Shown: piece after piece, positions 45,333-57,237 of the stretch | Numbering within the stretch: position 1 is the first letter of the stretch | How the letters are laid out: the number at the start of each line of letters is the position of its first letter | Assembly: GCF_000400465.1 (NCBI RefSeq) | Contig: NW_008806279.1 | Coordinates: forward strand, 372,001-436,000 | Direction of reading: 5' to 3' | Length of the DNA: 64,000 nucleotides | Source: Wallemia ichthyophaga EXF-994 | Lineage: Eukaryota; Basidiomycota; Wallemiomycetes; Wallemiales; Wallemiaceae | Program-made: the position numbers and the translations under genes | Notes under the pieces: generated by a model | Told to the model about the DNA's origin: nothing | Seen by the model: the letters and a program-made list of their open reading frames with translations, nothing else | Databases searched by the model: none

Positions 45333-45983
45333 ATGACATCGAGTAAGTGATCCACCCACACAAACAATCATCCACGCTGATATCCCCAAAGTAGCTAAAC
45401 GCCCTGTGGATCTCTTCTACGCCGTATTTCTCGCCATCCACCTCCCAATGACACTCGCTGTCGATCTTCAGTCACTCTACCCGCAACATCTCATCCCAGA
45501 ACCGCTGAAGGAGCTCCTCCGCTTCTGGATTTCCATCTCCAACGACCCTATTCTCCAAGGCGGTGGCAGTGGCAGTCCCCTCTGGGCGTGGGCGCGTTCC
45601 TTCTTAGCTTTGGAGGCTGTAGGCCAGATTCCCATTTTTATTTTCGGCGCGTATGGGCTATATAAGGGTGTGTTACTTGATACTAAGACAAAAGCAACAC
45701 ACTCACTCACCCACCAGGCTCTAGAAGCGTTCAAGTTCCCCTTCTAGTCTACGGCGTTTCCGCAGCTACCACCACTTTCGCCTGCTTGGCTACTGTGCTC
45801 GCTCTCCCCGTGCACGCTCCTCCTTTCCCTCCACCACTCACCGGCGCTTTGGCTCTGTCGCCGGAGCAGCGCACTATCCTCCTCGGCGCATACACCCCCT
45901 ACCTCATCATCCCCCTCTTGATAGCCTGCGATATGGCTGGCAGACTTTCGCGCAGAGGTTATCTGCACGAGAAGATGCTTTGA
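45333..45983 (+). CDS. EXPERA-domain membrane protein (TMEM97/sigma-2 receptor-like)
   Basis: Three exons give about 182 residues. A 10-nt first coding exon (MTSI) joins by a 50-nt intron to AKRPVDLFYAVFLAIHLPMT. Four hydrophobic segments, an acidic residue in the first loop (LAVDLQ) and the SFLALEAVGQIPIFIFGAY segment fit the EXPERA/TMEM97 family. The second intron restores LLVYGVSAATTTFACLATVL. The tail ends LSRRGYLHEKML. Relatives sit in the ER and bind sterols or act as sterol isomerases; no catalytic claim is made here. Confidence 0.88.
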
Positions 45984-46037
45984 GGTGTCTTTGTCTATCT
46001 ATATCTCCATTAATGCAAATAGCATGCATTTATTTAT

Positions 46038-48129
46038 TCACATGATACACCACGTCGCAACGCTAGCAGCAACTACGGCGCCATACGCTGTCAACGCTTG
46101 TCTGGAAGTGAGGCGCATAAGCCACGGTTTAGACACGCCACTAAACGTGAAATGGTCATCGTTCGGTATGAGCGTCTTCCACCAGTAATGCGTGTGTGAG
46201 CGGGGATAAAGTGCAACGTTCTTTCCTGAATTTTCGTCCTGGTAGAAGGAGTGCGCTCCCCCATTCTCCCATATCATCCTGTAGCGTGTGTGAGTATACC
46301 AGTCAACCCCACTAACAACCCACACCCACTCTTGGTGCTTCTCTCTGATCCACTGCTGGTACTCCCGCTCAGCACCCTCCGTCACGCGCACGCTACCCTT
46401 CTTCGCGCGTATTATTGGCCCTGCCAAGCGAATAATATAGTTGGCAGTGCATTCCGCTGTGAATAGCACCGAGTTGTGCCCACTCGCCGTGTTCGGACTG
46501 GCTGTGCCGAGGAGGAACAAGTTGGGAAATGGTGCTAGAGCCGTGCCTAAATACGCGCCCATATTAGATCTCCTCCAATATTCGCGTATACTGAGGCCGT
46601 TGCTGTGGAAATGCTCTGTGAATTTATTCGTAGTGGTGTCGAATCCGATGGCTATGGTTACACTTAGGTGAGTAGACTACTCCCATCTTCTAATATACCA
46701 CCCACCGAATATTATCACATCCGCTGCCACTTCTGTTCCATCTTGCTTCACTACGCTTGTCGAAGTTATCCGTGCTGGTCGCTCAGCCACTAAGTCTATT
46801 TTTTCGGAATTGAGTGACTTGAGATATTCGTCATCATACACTCTCCGCTTCGCAAATATCTCAAAATCAGGAATGAGTGCATCGTGGTATTTGGCAGGCG
46901 CTAGGTTTTTCATGCTGATAAGGCGCCATTGTTAGATGAGTCTTGTGGGAAAGGGGGATATAAATGCAAACTTACTGATTCGCGGACTCTTCCATACGCG
47001 CCTTGCGCACTCCTTTGCCTTTCTCCGCGTACATAGCTATGAGCACACGGTTAGTGAAATAGCGCACCTCCAACACCTAACAACTTACCTGCGAAGTAAT
47101 ACTCTGTCGCAAAAAATATAAAGTTTCTGATAAAAGTGTGTATACTCGGTATATTCTCCGTCATCCACTGTATACGTGGATAATTGGCGAGATTGGGTGG
47201 TTTGGGTATATACCATTGCTTGCCACGCGCAAACTGCGTGAGAGATTTAACTTTGGGTGCTATCTCACTGCGTGTGTAGTAGTTAGGATAGGTGTTTTGT
47301 AATAACGTCCTCCCCACGCTATGATCTGCGTTGCTGTACAAGCATTGCCAACGACGACGACATTCTTGTCCTGGTTCGCGTTAGATTGCGCATTCACAAG
47401 CTCGAATTCTCACCGTAATATCAACGTTTTCGTCATAGCGCTGTGAACGCAACACTTTGCCGTTGAAGGTATCGACACCTGGTGTGTCAATAGGGCGTGG
47501 AGTGTCTTGATTTGGTGTGAGTGTGAGTTTAAGTGAATATAAATCCACAAACCTAAACCACCGTGTGCAGTGATAAGGATATTGCAAGTACGCTTGAACA
47601 CTTCTCCAGTGCCATTATTCTTCACAGACACCGTCCAAATCTCTCGCGCCACATCGTAATCGGCATCGAGGATAGAATGTGAGAGGTATATATGATCACT
47701 CAGTCTGTGCTCCTTCACCACGTCCTGGATATACCTCTCTATGACTGGCTGGGTTGCCCACAGAGTGCTGCCCCAGTTACGCTGAGCGAATGAGAACGAG
47801 TAGAGCTGAATGGGTATATCGTTTGCACATCCTGGGTAGTTCTTTATATCCTTCTTAGCCAGCCACCAATATAAATATCAGCGCTATACACCTACGTTAA
47901 TGTACCACGTGCCACCAACTTGCTCCTCGCGCTCGCTGTATCGTGTGAGCATTATCACAGCCTGCTCTACAAATAACTCACTATATCTCAAATTCATCCG
48001 TCCGCAGTTCATGCTTGAGCTTGTGGCCCATAGCAACTCCCGAGATACCGGCACCGATTATTATTCTTCGCTGTGTTAGCCGAGTTCCCGCTCTCTACTT
48101 GCACGCCCTCACACTGCTGTGTCCGTCAT
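46038..48129 (-). CDS. flavin-dependent monooxygenase, Baeyer-Villiger/FMO-like
   Basis: About eight introns are inferred; the product is about 570 residues. After MTDTA an intron leads to RRIIIGAGISGVAMGHKLK, the FAD dinucleotide fold. REEQVGGTWYIN gives the GGTW motif. The NADPH fold is VVVVGNACTATQI, which an intron links to AEIAPKVKSLTQFARGKQWY. The region that should hold the Baeyer-Villiger fingerprint FxGxxxHxxxW reads FNGKVLRSQRYD, with Arg in place of the His and Tyr in place of the Trp. The C-terminal half has NLFLLGTASPNTASGHNSVL, the family's FAD-contacting block. A C-terminal hydrophobic stretch (AYGAVVAASVATWCIM) may anchor it. Substrate unknown. Confidence 0.88.
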
Positions 48130-48524
48130 GGTAGTAGCTCACAACGAAATGCCATGTGGCAACCGGCCTAAAACTTCTCGAGATAGCCGATGCCGAGGCA
48201 GTTGCAGTGAACGATGAAAATGAATACATGGAATTTCTGTCTAATTGTGTGTGTGTGTGTGACTGGTTAGTCAAGGCAGGGCATATTGACCAAATCCGGG
48301 TGCAGATGTAGGTGATTATGCATGATGTTTTCAAATATCTTCCACACAAGACGTAATCATGTGCAGTTATGCTACTCAATCTACTCATCTTCTGTATCAA
48401 TGTCTCAATTTCTCAAACGGCTTGATATCTATCGATCGATGAAAAGATTATTCATTGTAGGTCCCTTTAAATTGATTCACGTGGCTAATGAGTTAAGAAA
48501 GAAAAAGCAAAACATCAAGCAGAA
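48130..48524. other. intergenic, 395 bp, upstream of the monooxygenase
   Basis: This holds the monooxygenase upstream region and the 3' region of SVF1. A (TG)n run of about 15 nt sits at 48246-48260. The plus-strand frame at 48322-48528 has no recognisable product and is taken as chance. Confidence 0.5.
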
Positions 48525-49929
48525 TTAAGGCGATATGAATGACTGTTCAGTGAAAGCAGTGCCTTGAACAGTGAGCTTGGTAGATTCGGCGACTCCTTCG
48601 GGGAGGTCCAATTGCAATTCTGTTGGATTGAGGTACTAGTTGTTTGTTAGCTGTGTTATAGTAGTCTATCGCAAATATTCACCTGATAAATGTACGGTTT
48701 CGTCTTTGCAAAGACGTGCACAGCCTTTCTAACGACGTATGGAATATGAGCGAGGAAGTCTACCTTCTCAATTAAACCCCTAGACACATCATTCTTCTCC
48801 TTGTAATTCACAAGCATCTCACCGCGGATGGCTTTCTTGTTCTCGATAGCTGTACCACCCCAGACATATCTAACCTCCGAAGGCACAATGTACGAGGTTT
48901 CAGGATCCTTGAGCGTGTTGCGATGCTCGGCGGCGGTTAAACCCTGAGGCATTTGGCCGGGGTAGGTGGTAGATCCCGTGACGGAGAGGAGCTTATCACC
49001 AGCGACGAGAGCGCCTATGGTAACTTTGACACCACCACCGCCTTCAGTTCTGGTTGCAGCGCCGTAGCCTTCAGTGCTCTCGAACTCCATGAGAATTGAT
49101 GCCACACCGCCATGTTGATTGGATTGGAAGAGAGCAAAGTTCCAAGCGCGCGCGATAAGCTAATGGGAGTGTTAGACTAATAAAAATAACAGAGCTAGCC
49201 ACTCACATTAGCTCTCATACCTTGGATGGCGTGTATGAAAGTACCGTGACCAATTGCGTCGACGAGCTTGCCTCTGACGATGACCTGACCTTCAGTGCGA
49301 ACTCTTGGCCAAAATCTGTGCACAACGTAGCCGTCCCTCTTGTTGCTCGATTTGTCGTTACCGAGGGATGTGAAACCGCCGTTTGGACCGTTTCCGAGTT
49401 TGAAGCCGGAACAAGAGGCTGGGCGGATGAAATTGATAACAATTTGCACTTCATTATCAATTTTAGCGTTTATTCTGTAGCACTCATCTTGATTTGGGAG
49501 TTGTTCGTGGAGGATGGAGAACTGGTCAGCAGAGCAGCTACGACGATCGTATTTGTTGGTGGAGAACGAAGGAGGGCTGCTAAAGTTGTTTGCGCTGATA
49601 GATTTCCACAATTTCTGGCCAGTGGACGGCGTATAGAGCATGAAATTAAATTGGATTTGTGGGTACCAGAAACTGTAAGCGGTGAGTGGTGAGCGTGGCT
49701 AGCGTATAAGTATCCAGACGCACCCAACATGTGAGTGCACTACTTGCACGCTCAAGCACTGCCCATCCTCCAGCACCGAGTAGAACGTCTGCGTCTCTGC
49801 AACGAAATTAGAATTAATCGTCGCCCATTCCGTGTCTTCGGGTTCAAGCGGTCCGAAATATTCGCTGGATTCGAATTCCTCTGTCACTGGGTGCAGATTC
49901 TTTACTTTCTGAGAGCTGCCGAAGAACAT
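48525..49929 (-). CDS. SVF1: Svf1-like survival factor
   Basis: Four exons give about 420 residues. Conserved sequence includes EYFGPLEPEDTEW, FVAETQTFYSVLEDGQCLSV, then a lipocalin-like beta-rich region. The second half has VHRFWPRVRTEGQVIVRGKL, VDAIGHGTFIHAIQGMRAN and WNFALFQSNQHGG. Yeast Svf1 acts at Golgi-endosome membranes in ceramide handling and protects against oxidative stress and cold. The ATG at 49929 (MFFGSSQKV) is used; the frame runs on upstream only to a TTG. Confidence 0.9.
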
Positions 49930-50112
49930 GGCGGTTGTGGTGAGAGATGTTGATGGCCGAGACGGGCGAGATGGAGATGTCCATAAACACGCAGACAACG
50001 CAGACGCCGCACACGCTGTTAGAATGTTTGAAAATTTACATTTCAATTTATTTTAATTGCTCTGCTCCTTCATCACTACGGCCATCTCTAAACGCACACA
50101 GCGCACACGCAC

Positions 50113-52914
50113 ATGCCGATTCCGCTGCCGTTACTCCCGCTCATCGCAGAGACTGTTTACTACTCCAGCAGACCTGCAATGGATCTCGATCCCGTCCCAG
50201 AGCCTGGCCGCTGGACCGAGCAAGACGCACGTCACACGCTCTACGCCTTATCGCGCGTCAATAGGGATTGGCACGATGAAGCAGGCAAGTTTCTTTGGCG
50301 CAGGCTTCACTTCAGATTGGCTGGTGGTTTTCTCTCTGTCGTTGACGTCGTCGCAGGCAAGCAGGTTGAGCAACTCCGGCAGCAATCTGATGAGATTATC
50401 AGATTGTCATCGCCACCGCCAGATCCTGTGAGACCAGAAGCTATTCTCCCAGACGGACCCACTCTGCCACGTCCCTACCGCCAATCCTCGCTTAGAATCG
50501 CATCTATCCCCGAGTCTTCTGAAGACACGCGCAGTGCTCCTCCCGCACGCCCCACGCTCGACACCTCCCGCAACGCTTTCTCCCCGCCTTCTTTCACCAA
50601 TGAACTCGCCACGCCCGTCACTTCCCCTCTTTCCACATCGCCGCCTGTCAGCTCACCGCTCAACGTCCCATCAATCAGCTCCACCTTCTTCGCCCATCCA
50701 CCCATTACCCAAGAAAACACTCCCCCTTCGTCCCGCTCGCAGTCCCCCTCAGGGGCCAACTCTCGTGGCCGGCGGCGTTTTCACGAAGGCCTCATCAGAA
50801 CTGCTTCTGCCCATACCTCCTCTCGTGCGCGCAGCATGAGCCCTGCCAGAGACATGGACGTTGATGAAATGGTAAATGCTACCACTGAGGCGCTTAAACG
50901 GGAGTCTGAGAGCATCACGCGCACCCACAGTCCCGAAAAGCGTGGTAGGAAGTTCGACCGTGTTCGCGAACTCTCCGTCGAAGCCGAGCGACTCCGTAGT
51001 GCCAGCCCTGTCACTGTTAATCTGCACGAGAGCCGCCACAACAACACTATCGCTATTCGTGAGCCTAGTCCGGAGCGTGAAGGGCTAGCTGAGATGTGAG
51101 AGGGTGCTTTATGTCAATGAGTTGACCGCTAACTATCAGACTATTAATACAGGCGCGAGCAGAGTCCAGATGAGCATGATAATGCTTTGTGGGGGAGCAA
51201 CTACAACTCCACATGGCTCGATCCCTTCTGTCCAGTCACCGCAACTCCTTACCCTGCACGTCACATCAACCACATCTCCTTCACTTCTTTCCGCACAGCC
51301 GGCCTGAGGCGGTCTATAGCACAGGGCACCGAAGAGCGGTTCTGTACTCCGGAGCGTCTCGAGCGTCTCCTCGATGTATGTCGGGCTGTGCGGGGGTTCG
51401 GAGCGAGTGAGTATATGGATTCCGCGCTTAGTTTGCCAGTGCTCGAGTCCTTGCTTCTACGCGAGCCTCCCGCGCCGCAAACTCACCGTACACGACTGCG
51501 GCGAGCATACTCCGTCCGTGACCCGCCCACGCAATCCACAGTTGACGACGAGGGGGCCAGTGGGAGTGGCAGTAGCAGTAGCAACCTTCACATCAACTCT
51601 TCCGGTGCGAGTCTCTCCCGTGCGAAATGTATTCCAGGTCGTTCGCTGCATGCTCTAGACCTGAGTGGATGTGTGAGCGCGACATTTTTCGACGCGTTGG
51701 AAGCATTCGTCAACAAACACCTCTTTGCACGCCAATCGGATGCTTTTGATGAGCAGGCCGATGAGCGCTATCCTGACGATGTGCGCGCGCGCTCTCTAGC
51801 CTACAAGAGCACAGCACATGCGCATCACCGTCCCCCTTCCAACCCACACACTGGGCGCTACAGTGCATTACGGCGACTGAATGTATCCAATGTGGTGAAT
51901 GTCTTCTCACCTACCTTGAAAACATTCGTATTGGCTTTCCCCGCTCTTACTCACCTCGATTTGTCGAATACACGCGCTACACCCGGACTCATACGTGCTT
52001 TGGCACGCTCACCCACGCTCCGCTTGGAGTCTTTTGCTGCTGCCCGCTGCAAGAAGCTAGATGGGGACTGTCTCCTTCGTCTTCTCGTCGATTCTCCCGT
52101 GACGGAGAATCTACGCGAGTTGAATCTGTACGGCGACAGTGCGGTACCATCTCCACTAAGTGTGTATGAGTTGGATGTAATTCTGCGTCGTGCGCCCTGC
52201 TTCATCAGTGGAAATCTCCGTTATATAGATCTAGCCGGTGCGCCATTGACCAAAGAGATACTGTCGAAACTCGCCGCGCAGCCTCACCTCCGCAGTCTCG
52301 GTCTCGCCAATATCCCTCGTCTGCCTCTCGGCGCTGTGGCGGAGTTCATCAAGAACAAAGCGCCCGGTTGTGAGATAGTCGATCTCGCATTGTCTACACC
52401 AGAACTGGCTGTTATTCCGGGAGTATCATCAACTGTGCGCTCGGCAGTTCTCACGCTACAGACTAGTTTTATTAAGGTGCTCACTAATCCTCCCTTTCAC
52501 TTCTCTCTCACGTCCCCATCTCCAGTAGAACAATCCCCACCGCCAACTGCCATACGCGTTATCGAACTTGGCGCTGAAATGCTCAATGCTCTACAGGGTG
52601 GCGCTGGCTCGTGGAGAGTAATTCGCTCGCGTGGTAGGAGAGGCTGGTATGTTGACGTGTCCACCAAACCACTCGAGGATGGCCTGCTTGCTAGGAAACT
52701 TGATAAGAGTGACCCTTGGAGACAGCAAATGGAGAGCTTGTCCCAGGCTAGAGGTAACGTTGCCTCCTACATCGGTTGGCATTCGAGGAAGATGGAGGTG
52801 AGTGGGTCGTATGTTCTAATACCACGCTAACAATCGCAGGTCCTCTCTGGTCAGGGTATGCTCGGGCGCGAAGATGGGCTATACGGCGTTTACGCCTATT
52901 CTACTGGTCTGTAG
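50113..52914 (+). CDS. F-box / leucine-rich-repeat protein
   Basis: Three exons give about 900 residues. The N-terminus (LPLLPLIAETVYYSS, YALSRVNRDWHDEAGKFLWR) reads as a divergent F-box. A long Ser/Pro-rich region follows. An intron of about 56 nt at 51096-51151 joins GLAEM to REQSPDEHDNALWGSNYNST. The C-terminal half has leucine-rich repeats (LHALDLSGC, LRRLNVSN, LTHLDLSNTRA, LRELNLYGD, LRYIDLAGA, LRSLGLAN). The last exon adds VLSGQGMLGREDGLYGVYAY. A Skp1-Cul1 ubiquitin ligase adaptor role is an inference from the domains. Confidence 0.87.
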
Positions 52915-53089
52915 ATGAAGTTTATGATGAAGAGGAATACTCTATCTAGCCCACTTACTACCGTTCAATTCACTTGCATTAATACAAACACCGCAATAGA
53001 CTATTTGTAGCTTAATACTTGAACACATTATATGACTACAATTATGTAATTCATGCGTTTCGTGTTTACGTTAGTGAGCATCCATTTAT

Positions 53090-54425
53090 TCAGCTGTGAA
53101 CTGCACTCTCTGTTAGCACACGCGCGCGTACTGAAGCCACACTGACATATGAGCAGTCATCCAAAGACCCGTGTTGTGCTACTGCAACTATTACTGGCTG
53201 ATGGTTCGCAGATGAGTTGATACTGCACATGCGATAGGCACCAGCTGGAAGTCCTCTTGAGACTTGAGCAGACAACACACCGTTCTGTGCTGGTTCGTTG
53301 AGACCCTTGAAGAAGCTATTCTGGGTGAGCTTGAGATCAAGGCACTCATACACTCACGCGAAGTTTGCAGGGTCGAGTGGTTGCGTACTTTGCAAATTTG
53401 GAAGTTGCTCGACGACCTGGGCGTTGTGTGAGTAGACAGATCAATATAATACCACACTAACAACGTGGCTATGACCAATAATTTGACCGTTGTTGTTTGT
53501 GGTTTGCTGTTATTTGCGTGAGTGAGACATCGAGAGTTAACTCAAACACGCACTGGTGCAGCAAAGTAATTGGTGTTTGGGCTGTAGCTTGTTAGGCTGC
53601 CAAAATCAATCAATTGAAACCCACTTGACAAAGTTACCAGCGTTAAGGTTGCGAATAGCCATTTGAATAGTGAAGTCCTGGTTAGCTTGCTGTGTGGTTG
53701 TTAGCAGATATGAGAGGAACAAAAACTCACAATTGTAGCACCGTTCTCTGGATTGACAAATTTGGCCGATGGCATTCTGTTTGTAGCAGCGATGACGCCG
53801 ATTGGAACAGGGTTGCATGAGCCGCCCTGCGAGTGGTGCTTTGTGAGTCTAAGCAGGTATATTAAGTCGCCAACTCACCCTAACTTGCCTGCCGTTCGTA
53901 AGTGGGAGGTCAGGCTCAGTGAGGCAGAAGTTGATAAAGTTGTTGGCGGAGGTGAGTGATGCAACCTGTCCAGCCTCTGCACCGCCTTCTTGTTGGCCAT
54001 TCTGTGCCAAACCGGGCATGACAAGATCTGGATCAAGTTCTGTGGCCTTGTGAGCGGAAAAACTGCAAAAAAGAAAGCGAGACACACGGAGAGATTCTTG
54101 CGGGTCTTGGTTAATGTTGTTGTCATTGTTGTTGTCATTGTTATTGTCGTTATTACCGCCGTTATTGTTATTTCCACCGCCAGCGCCGTCGTTATCGTTC
54201 ATACCGTTGTTGCCATTGTTGCCGCCGCCCTGTCTTTGTCTTTTAATATCATTAAAGTCTTTGAGCCTATTAAGTTGACGCCTGTGGGCTTTGCGGGGAT
54301 ATTCGCGCTAAAAATGTGTTAAAAAGCGTGGGAAAGAGATGATGACGCACATCATGTGTAGCAGCAGAGGAGGAAGCGAGCGTGACTATAACGAAAAAGA
54401 GTGTAAATGCTTTTATAATTAACAT
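53090..54425 (-). CDS. secreted protein with Asn-rich linker (conserved fungal extracellular family)
   Basis: ATG 54425 opens a signal peptide (MLIIKAFTLFFVIVTLASSS), and an intron follows at ATHD. A basic stretch (REYPRKAHRRQLNR) could be a propeptide. An Asn/Asp/Gly-rich linker precedes the conserved part. The conserved part shows AGQVASLTSANNFINFCLTE, GSCNPVPIGVIAATNRMPSA, ENGATIQANQDFTIQMAIRN and QIIGHSHVVVEQL. It ends FKGLNEPAQNGVLSAQVSRG, SSANHQPVIVAVAQHGSLDD. About six short introns are inferred; the one near 54070-54110 is ambiguous. This matches a widespread secreted basidiomycete family of unknown function. Confidence 0.85.
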
Positions 54426-54516
54426 GATGGTCGTTCGAGTTGAAGGAACTAATTTAATTCAAGTCTTTTTAACCCCTACATGCACGACGAGGGTTCTTCT
54501 GTCTCAGGTACAAGTT

Positions 54517-55468
54517 TCAATTTTTCCTGAATTTTATTCGCCTACTAGAGCTACCGAAGGGATCTACTTTCTGGCGCGTGTTTGTTAATAGCGATCGCTT
54601 CAGATCCGTCGTCTTTGGCGCTGATCGCCGCCGCTGTTGTATCTGCTTGAAGTTGCGACTTTCCTTTACATCGCTCTCATCTTCCATCATTCGCATATCC
54701 TCTGGAAGTCCATACCTATCTTTCAGCTCCAAATTGCTCCGGTTCTCGGCATGCTCTTTCCGCCGTTCAACGCGATGCTTATCCCGCAGCTTCTGATTCA
54801 TTGTATACGTATCAGACCATGTAGCTTCGTTGGCGTCTTCAATCTGCGTCAGTCTAGGCAACGCCTTTTTCTGCGCTTCTACTTGATTCGTGCCTTTCTC
54901 AACCGCTGCAAACGGATCTACCTCGGGTTTCTTCGATGGATCCGTTTCTAAAACCTTGTCAGTTGCGTGAGTAAAGTAAGTAAATACCCACCCATCGTAA
55001 TAGTCTCGCCCTCTTCAGGCTCCCACTCTGCCTTCTGCTTGGCCCCTTCACTGACAATGTACCGTGTATTCTTGGGATCAGTCTGTATTTCAAACCAATG
55101 AGAGCAGAGGTGGCATTTGCATTTAAAAGCGTAGACGGGCGTAGAGTAATAATTCCCTATTTTTCTTTTCTCTGCGTTGTAGCGCACTCCCTGGGCCACA
55201 TGCTTATCGCATCCACCGCACCAAATATTAAATGGCAACTCAAAGCGGACAATGAGAATTCCCTTGTCAAGCTTGCGTGCTCTGTCTCCCAGACTGAAGC
55301 AGTGTGAATTGGCTTCTACGGCTTTTTTACTCCACCTACGCATGCTTCCCATGATACGCATTAAGACTGCATCTTATGAGCCGTGAGATAGTGAATAAGG
55401 TTCATAGCTCACGAGGAATGCTTCTTTGGATCATAATCTGGCGGGTAGTACCTATTAAAGCCTTGCAT
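54517..55468 (-). CDS. CCDC130/Yju2-family splicing factor (Saf4-like)
   Basis: Four exons give about 270 residues. ATG 55468 starts MQGFNRYYPPDYDPKK, the hallmark N-terminus of the CCDC130 branch. Introns at about 55365-55406 and 55275-55322 link to NAYHGKHALGDRARKLDKGI. A zinc-binding core follows: FNIWCGGCDKHVAQGVRYNA and FKCKCHLCSHWFEIQTDPKN. The C-terminal exon is charged and helical (DKHRVERRKEHAENRSNLEL). Relatives act in the spliceosome around branching. The intron-rich surroundings suit such a factor, though every fungus of this type has one. Confidence 0.92.
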
Positions 55469-55774
55469 TGCGTATTCTCAGTGATGACGATCCTTATCAA
55501 AGATGGATATTGCGTAAGGTAGGAGTTAAATTGCATGTAAAATATCATGATGATCAAAATCCTCTGCCATTTACATCTCATACCATTCTAGGAGCCCAAT
55601 CTACTGCTAAAATCTTAAACACGCACAGAACGATAACACAAAGTAATCGCAGTACAAAGACATCATAATAGCTCCCTCTATCGACAGTCCAAATGCAAGC
55701 TGAATTCAGCAAGCATGTGTGCTGTTGACACCAATCTCCACCTTTTATATTCGCGCCTAGAATGGCAACTTTAT

Positions 55775-56740
55775 CAACAACTGCGTAATACCACCGTGTG
55801 TCGAAGAAATCTGCGCAATATTACTATCATTCTGTAGCTGCTGGTTGTGAAAAAAAAGGGTGGGAATTTGCTAACGGTAACTTGTTTTGTGTAGCGCTCT
55901 GTAATTGTCTGACTGAATTTGACATGTAACAGAAAAAGGAAATTGGACTTACAATTAAGCCATCATAATATTTCGATCCTCGAGATACCAAAGAACAATC
56001 GCTCGTTTCTCTACTTTTATTGCATAACTTCTTAGAAATGCACCTGGTTAAGCCAAACCCCTGGTTTCAGAGTTGAGCTGACACCATTCTTTGTTGCAAA
56101 GATCGTTTTTCATATGCGTTTTATGGGCTGGAGTGGCCTTATGTTTCTCCTGAAGTAAGCATTGGCCCCTGTGGACGCTACGCGTCGGAAAACGTAATAC
56201 GCGTCTAAAGGGGTAATTCTTGATATATTTGGGTGACTGAGACCTTCATCGGCCTTTCATAGCAGTCAGAGTTGGACGGCCGCTTTACATACCCCTCAAC
56301 GCCATGGCGTGCTCCAAGGTGAACTCGAATCACCACTTCCGGACAACTTACAGAGCGCGAAATCAACACCGGAGATATAATTCCAACAACAACTACCAAT
56401 TAACGCTTCGGGGCACCAAATAAGACTTTTTATTTGGAGAATTCCAAAAGTCGCGAATCGGCCAGTTGAGATCAGATCACTGCCATCTAGAAATCAAGTC
56501 GGCGGATATTGGGTGGGTGGATAATGAAGGTTATTTAGAATTCTTGATTCTTCGTAAAGTCAATTGTGCTGTCATATCTCCCAGAATACTATTACTTGAC
56601 ATCGCCATACACATCTTCCCATTTGGTTGGCCATTTGAGGTGAGTGCATACAATTACATCAAATGTTCTCTATAATTTAATCCCCGCGATGCAATAGACT
56701 AAGCATCTAAACCACCTTTCCATCTAGTCAACTTGTCCTG
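55775..56740 (+). repeat. diverged dispersed repeat, copy B (about 1 kb)
   Basis: This is the partner of 31985-32950, in the same orientation, with the same word order throughout (see copy A). Frequent small indels and substitutions separate the copies, so they are old. A 57-residue frame including RSDHCHLEI is shared locally with copy A (RSDHCPLEI), but the frame is not kept beyond that. Confidence 0.72.
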
Positions 56741-56843
56741 AGATGCAAACTCGTACTGAGAGGCAATGCTAAGTTAGAGATAGCGCGATAGAGGTGACGT
56801 AAACAAAAATAACCATAAGAGCAGTACCAGATAGATAATCAAG

Positions 56844-57059
56844 TCACAACTTCTTATACATGTTCTCTATCGGCCGGTACAAGAGCTCCGGTAACACTTT
56901 TACTAAGCGAGGGTGAAGACCGGGAGAAGTATTGAAAACATCTGCAACATCTGTACATTAGCAAATACGCACAATATATCTCACGAGAATACCAGGTGTA
57001 ATATGTTGTTTTGAGCATATCACTCTCTGCAGATGTAAATTCTCCGAGGCAGCAACCAT
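56844..57059 (-). CDS. possible small spliced gene or exon remnant
   Basis: MVAASENLHLQRVICSKQHI followed by a GTATTC...TACAG intron (about 50 nt) joins in frame to DVADVFNTSPGLHPRLVKVL and PELLYRPIENMYKKL, then stops at TGA 56844-56846. The second part has the mixed composition of real protein. The donor is not a strong one. No family is recognised; it could be the last exons of a decayed gene. Confidence 0.3.
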
Positions 57060-57237
57060 GAGCGAATGGTTGAATGCATGATTGCGTGTGAGAAATTGAG
57101 AAGAAATAGACAAGATTTACCTATGGCACATCTACCGCAAACATCACAAATCGTATACTTTCATAAGTGTCATACAAGAGCTGGAGCTGGAGCAAAAGTA
57201 ATCAATCGCATACAAGAAAGAAAACTTAGTGTAGCAA

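Larger units (their letters stand above)
55469..57237. other. 1.77-kb gap holding repeat copy B and a possible small gene
   Basis: A short plus-strand frame at 55468-55668 begins at TTG and has no recognisable product. Repeat copy B occupies about 55775-56740. A possible spliced minus-strand gene lies at 56844-57059. The rest shows no coding signal. Confidence 0.55.

Noticed and set aside
55468-55668. Plus-strand 66-residue frame beside the splicing-factor start
   Set aside because: It begins at TTG, overlaps the minus-strand start codon region and has no family similarity or splice context.
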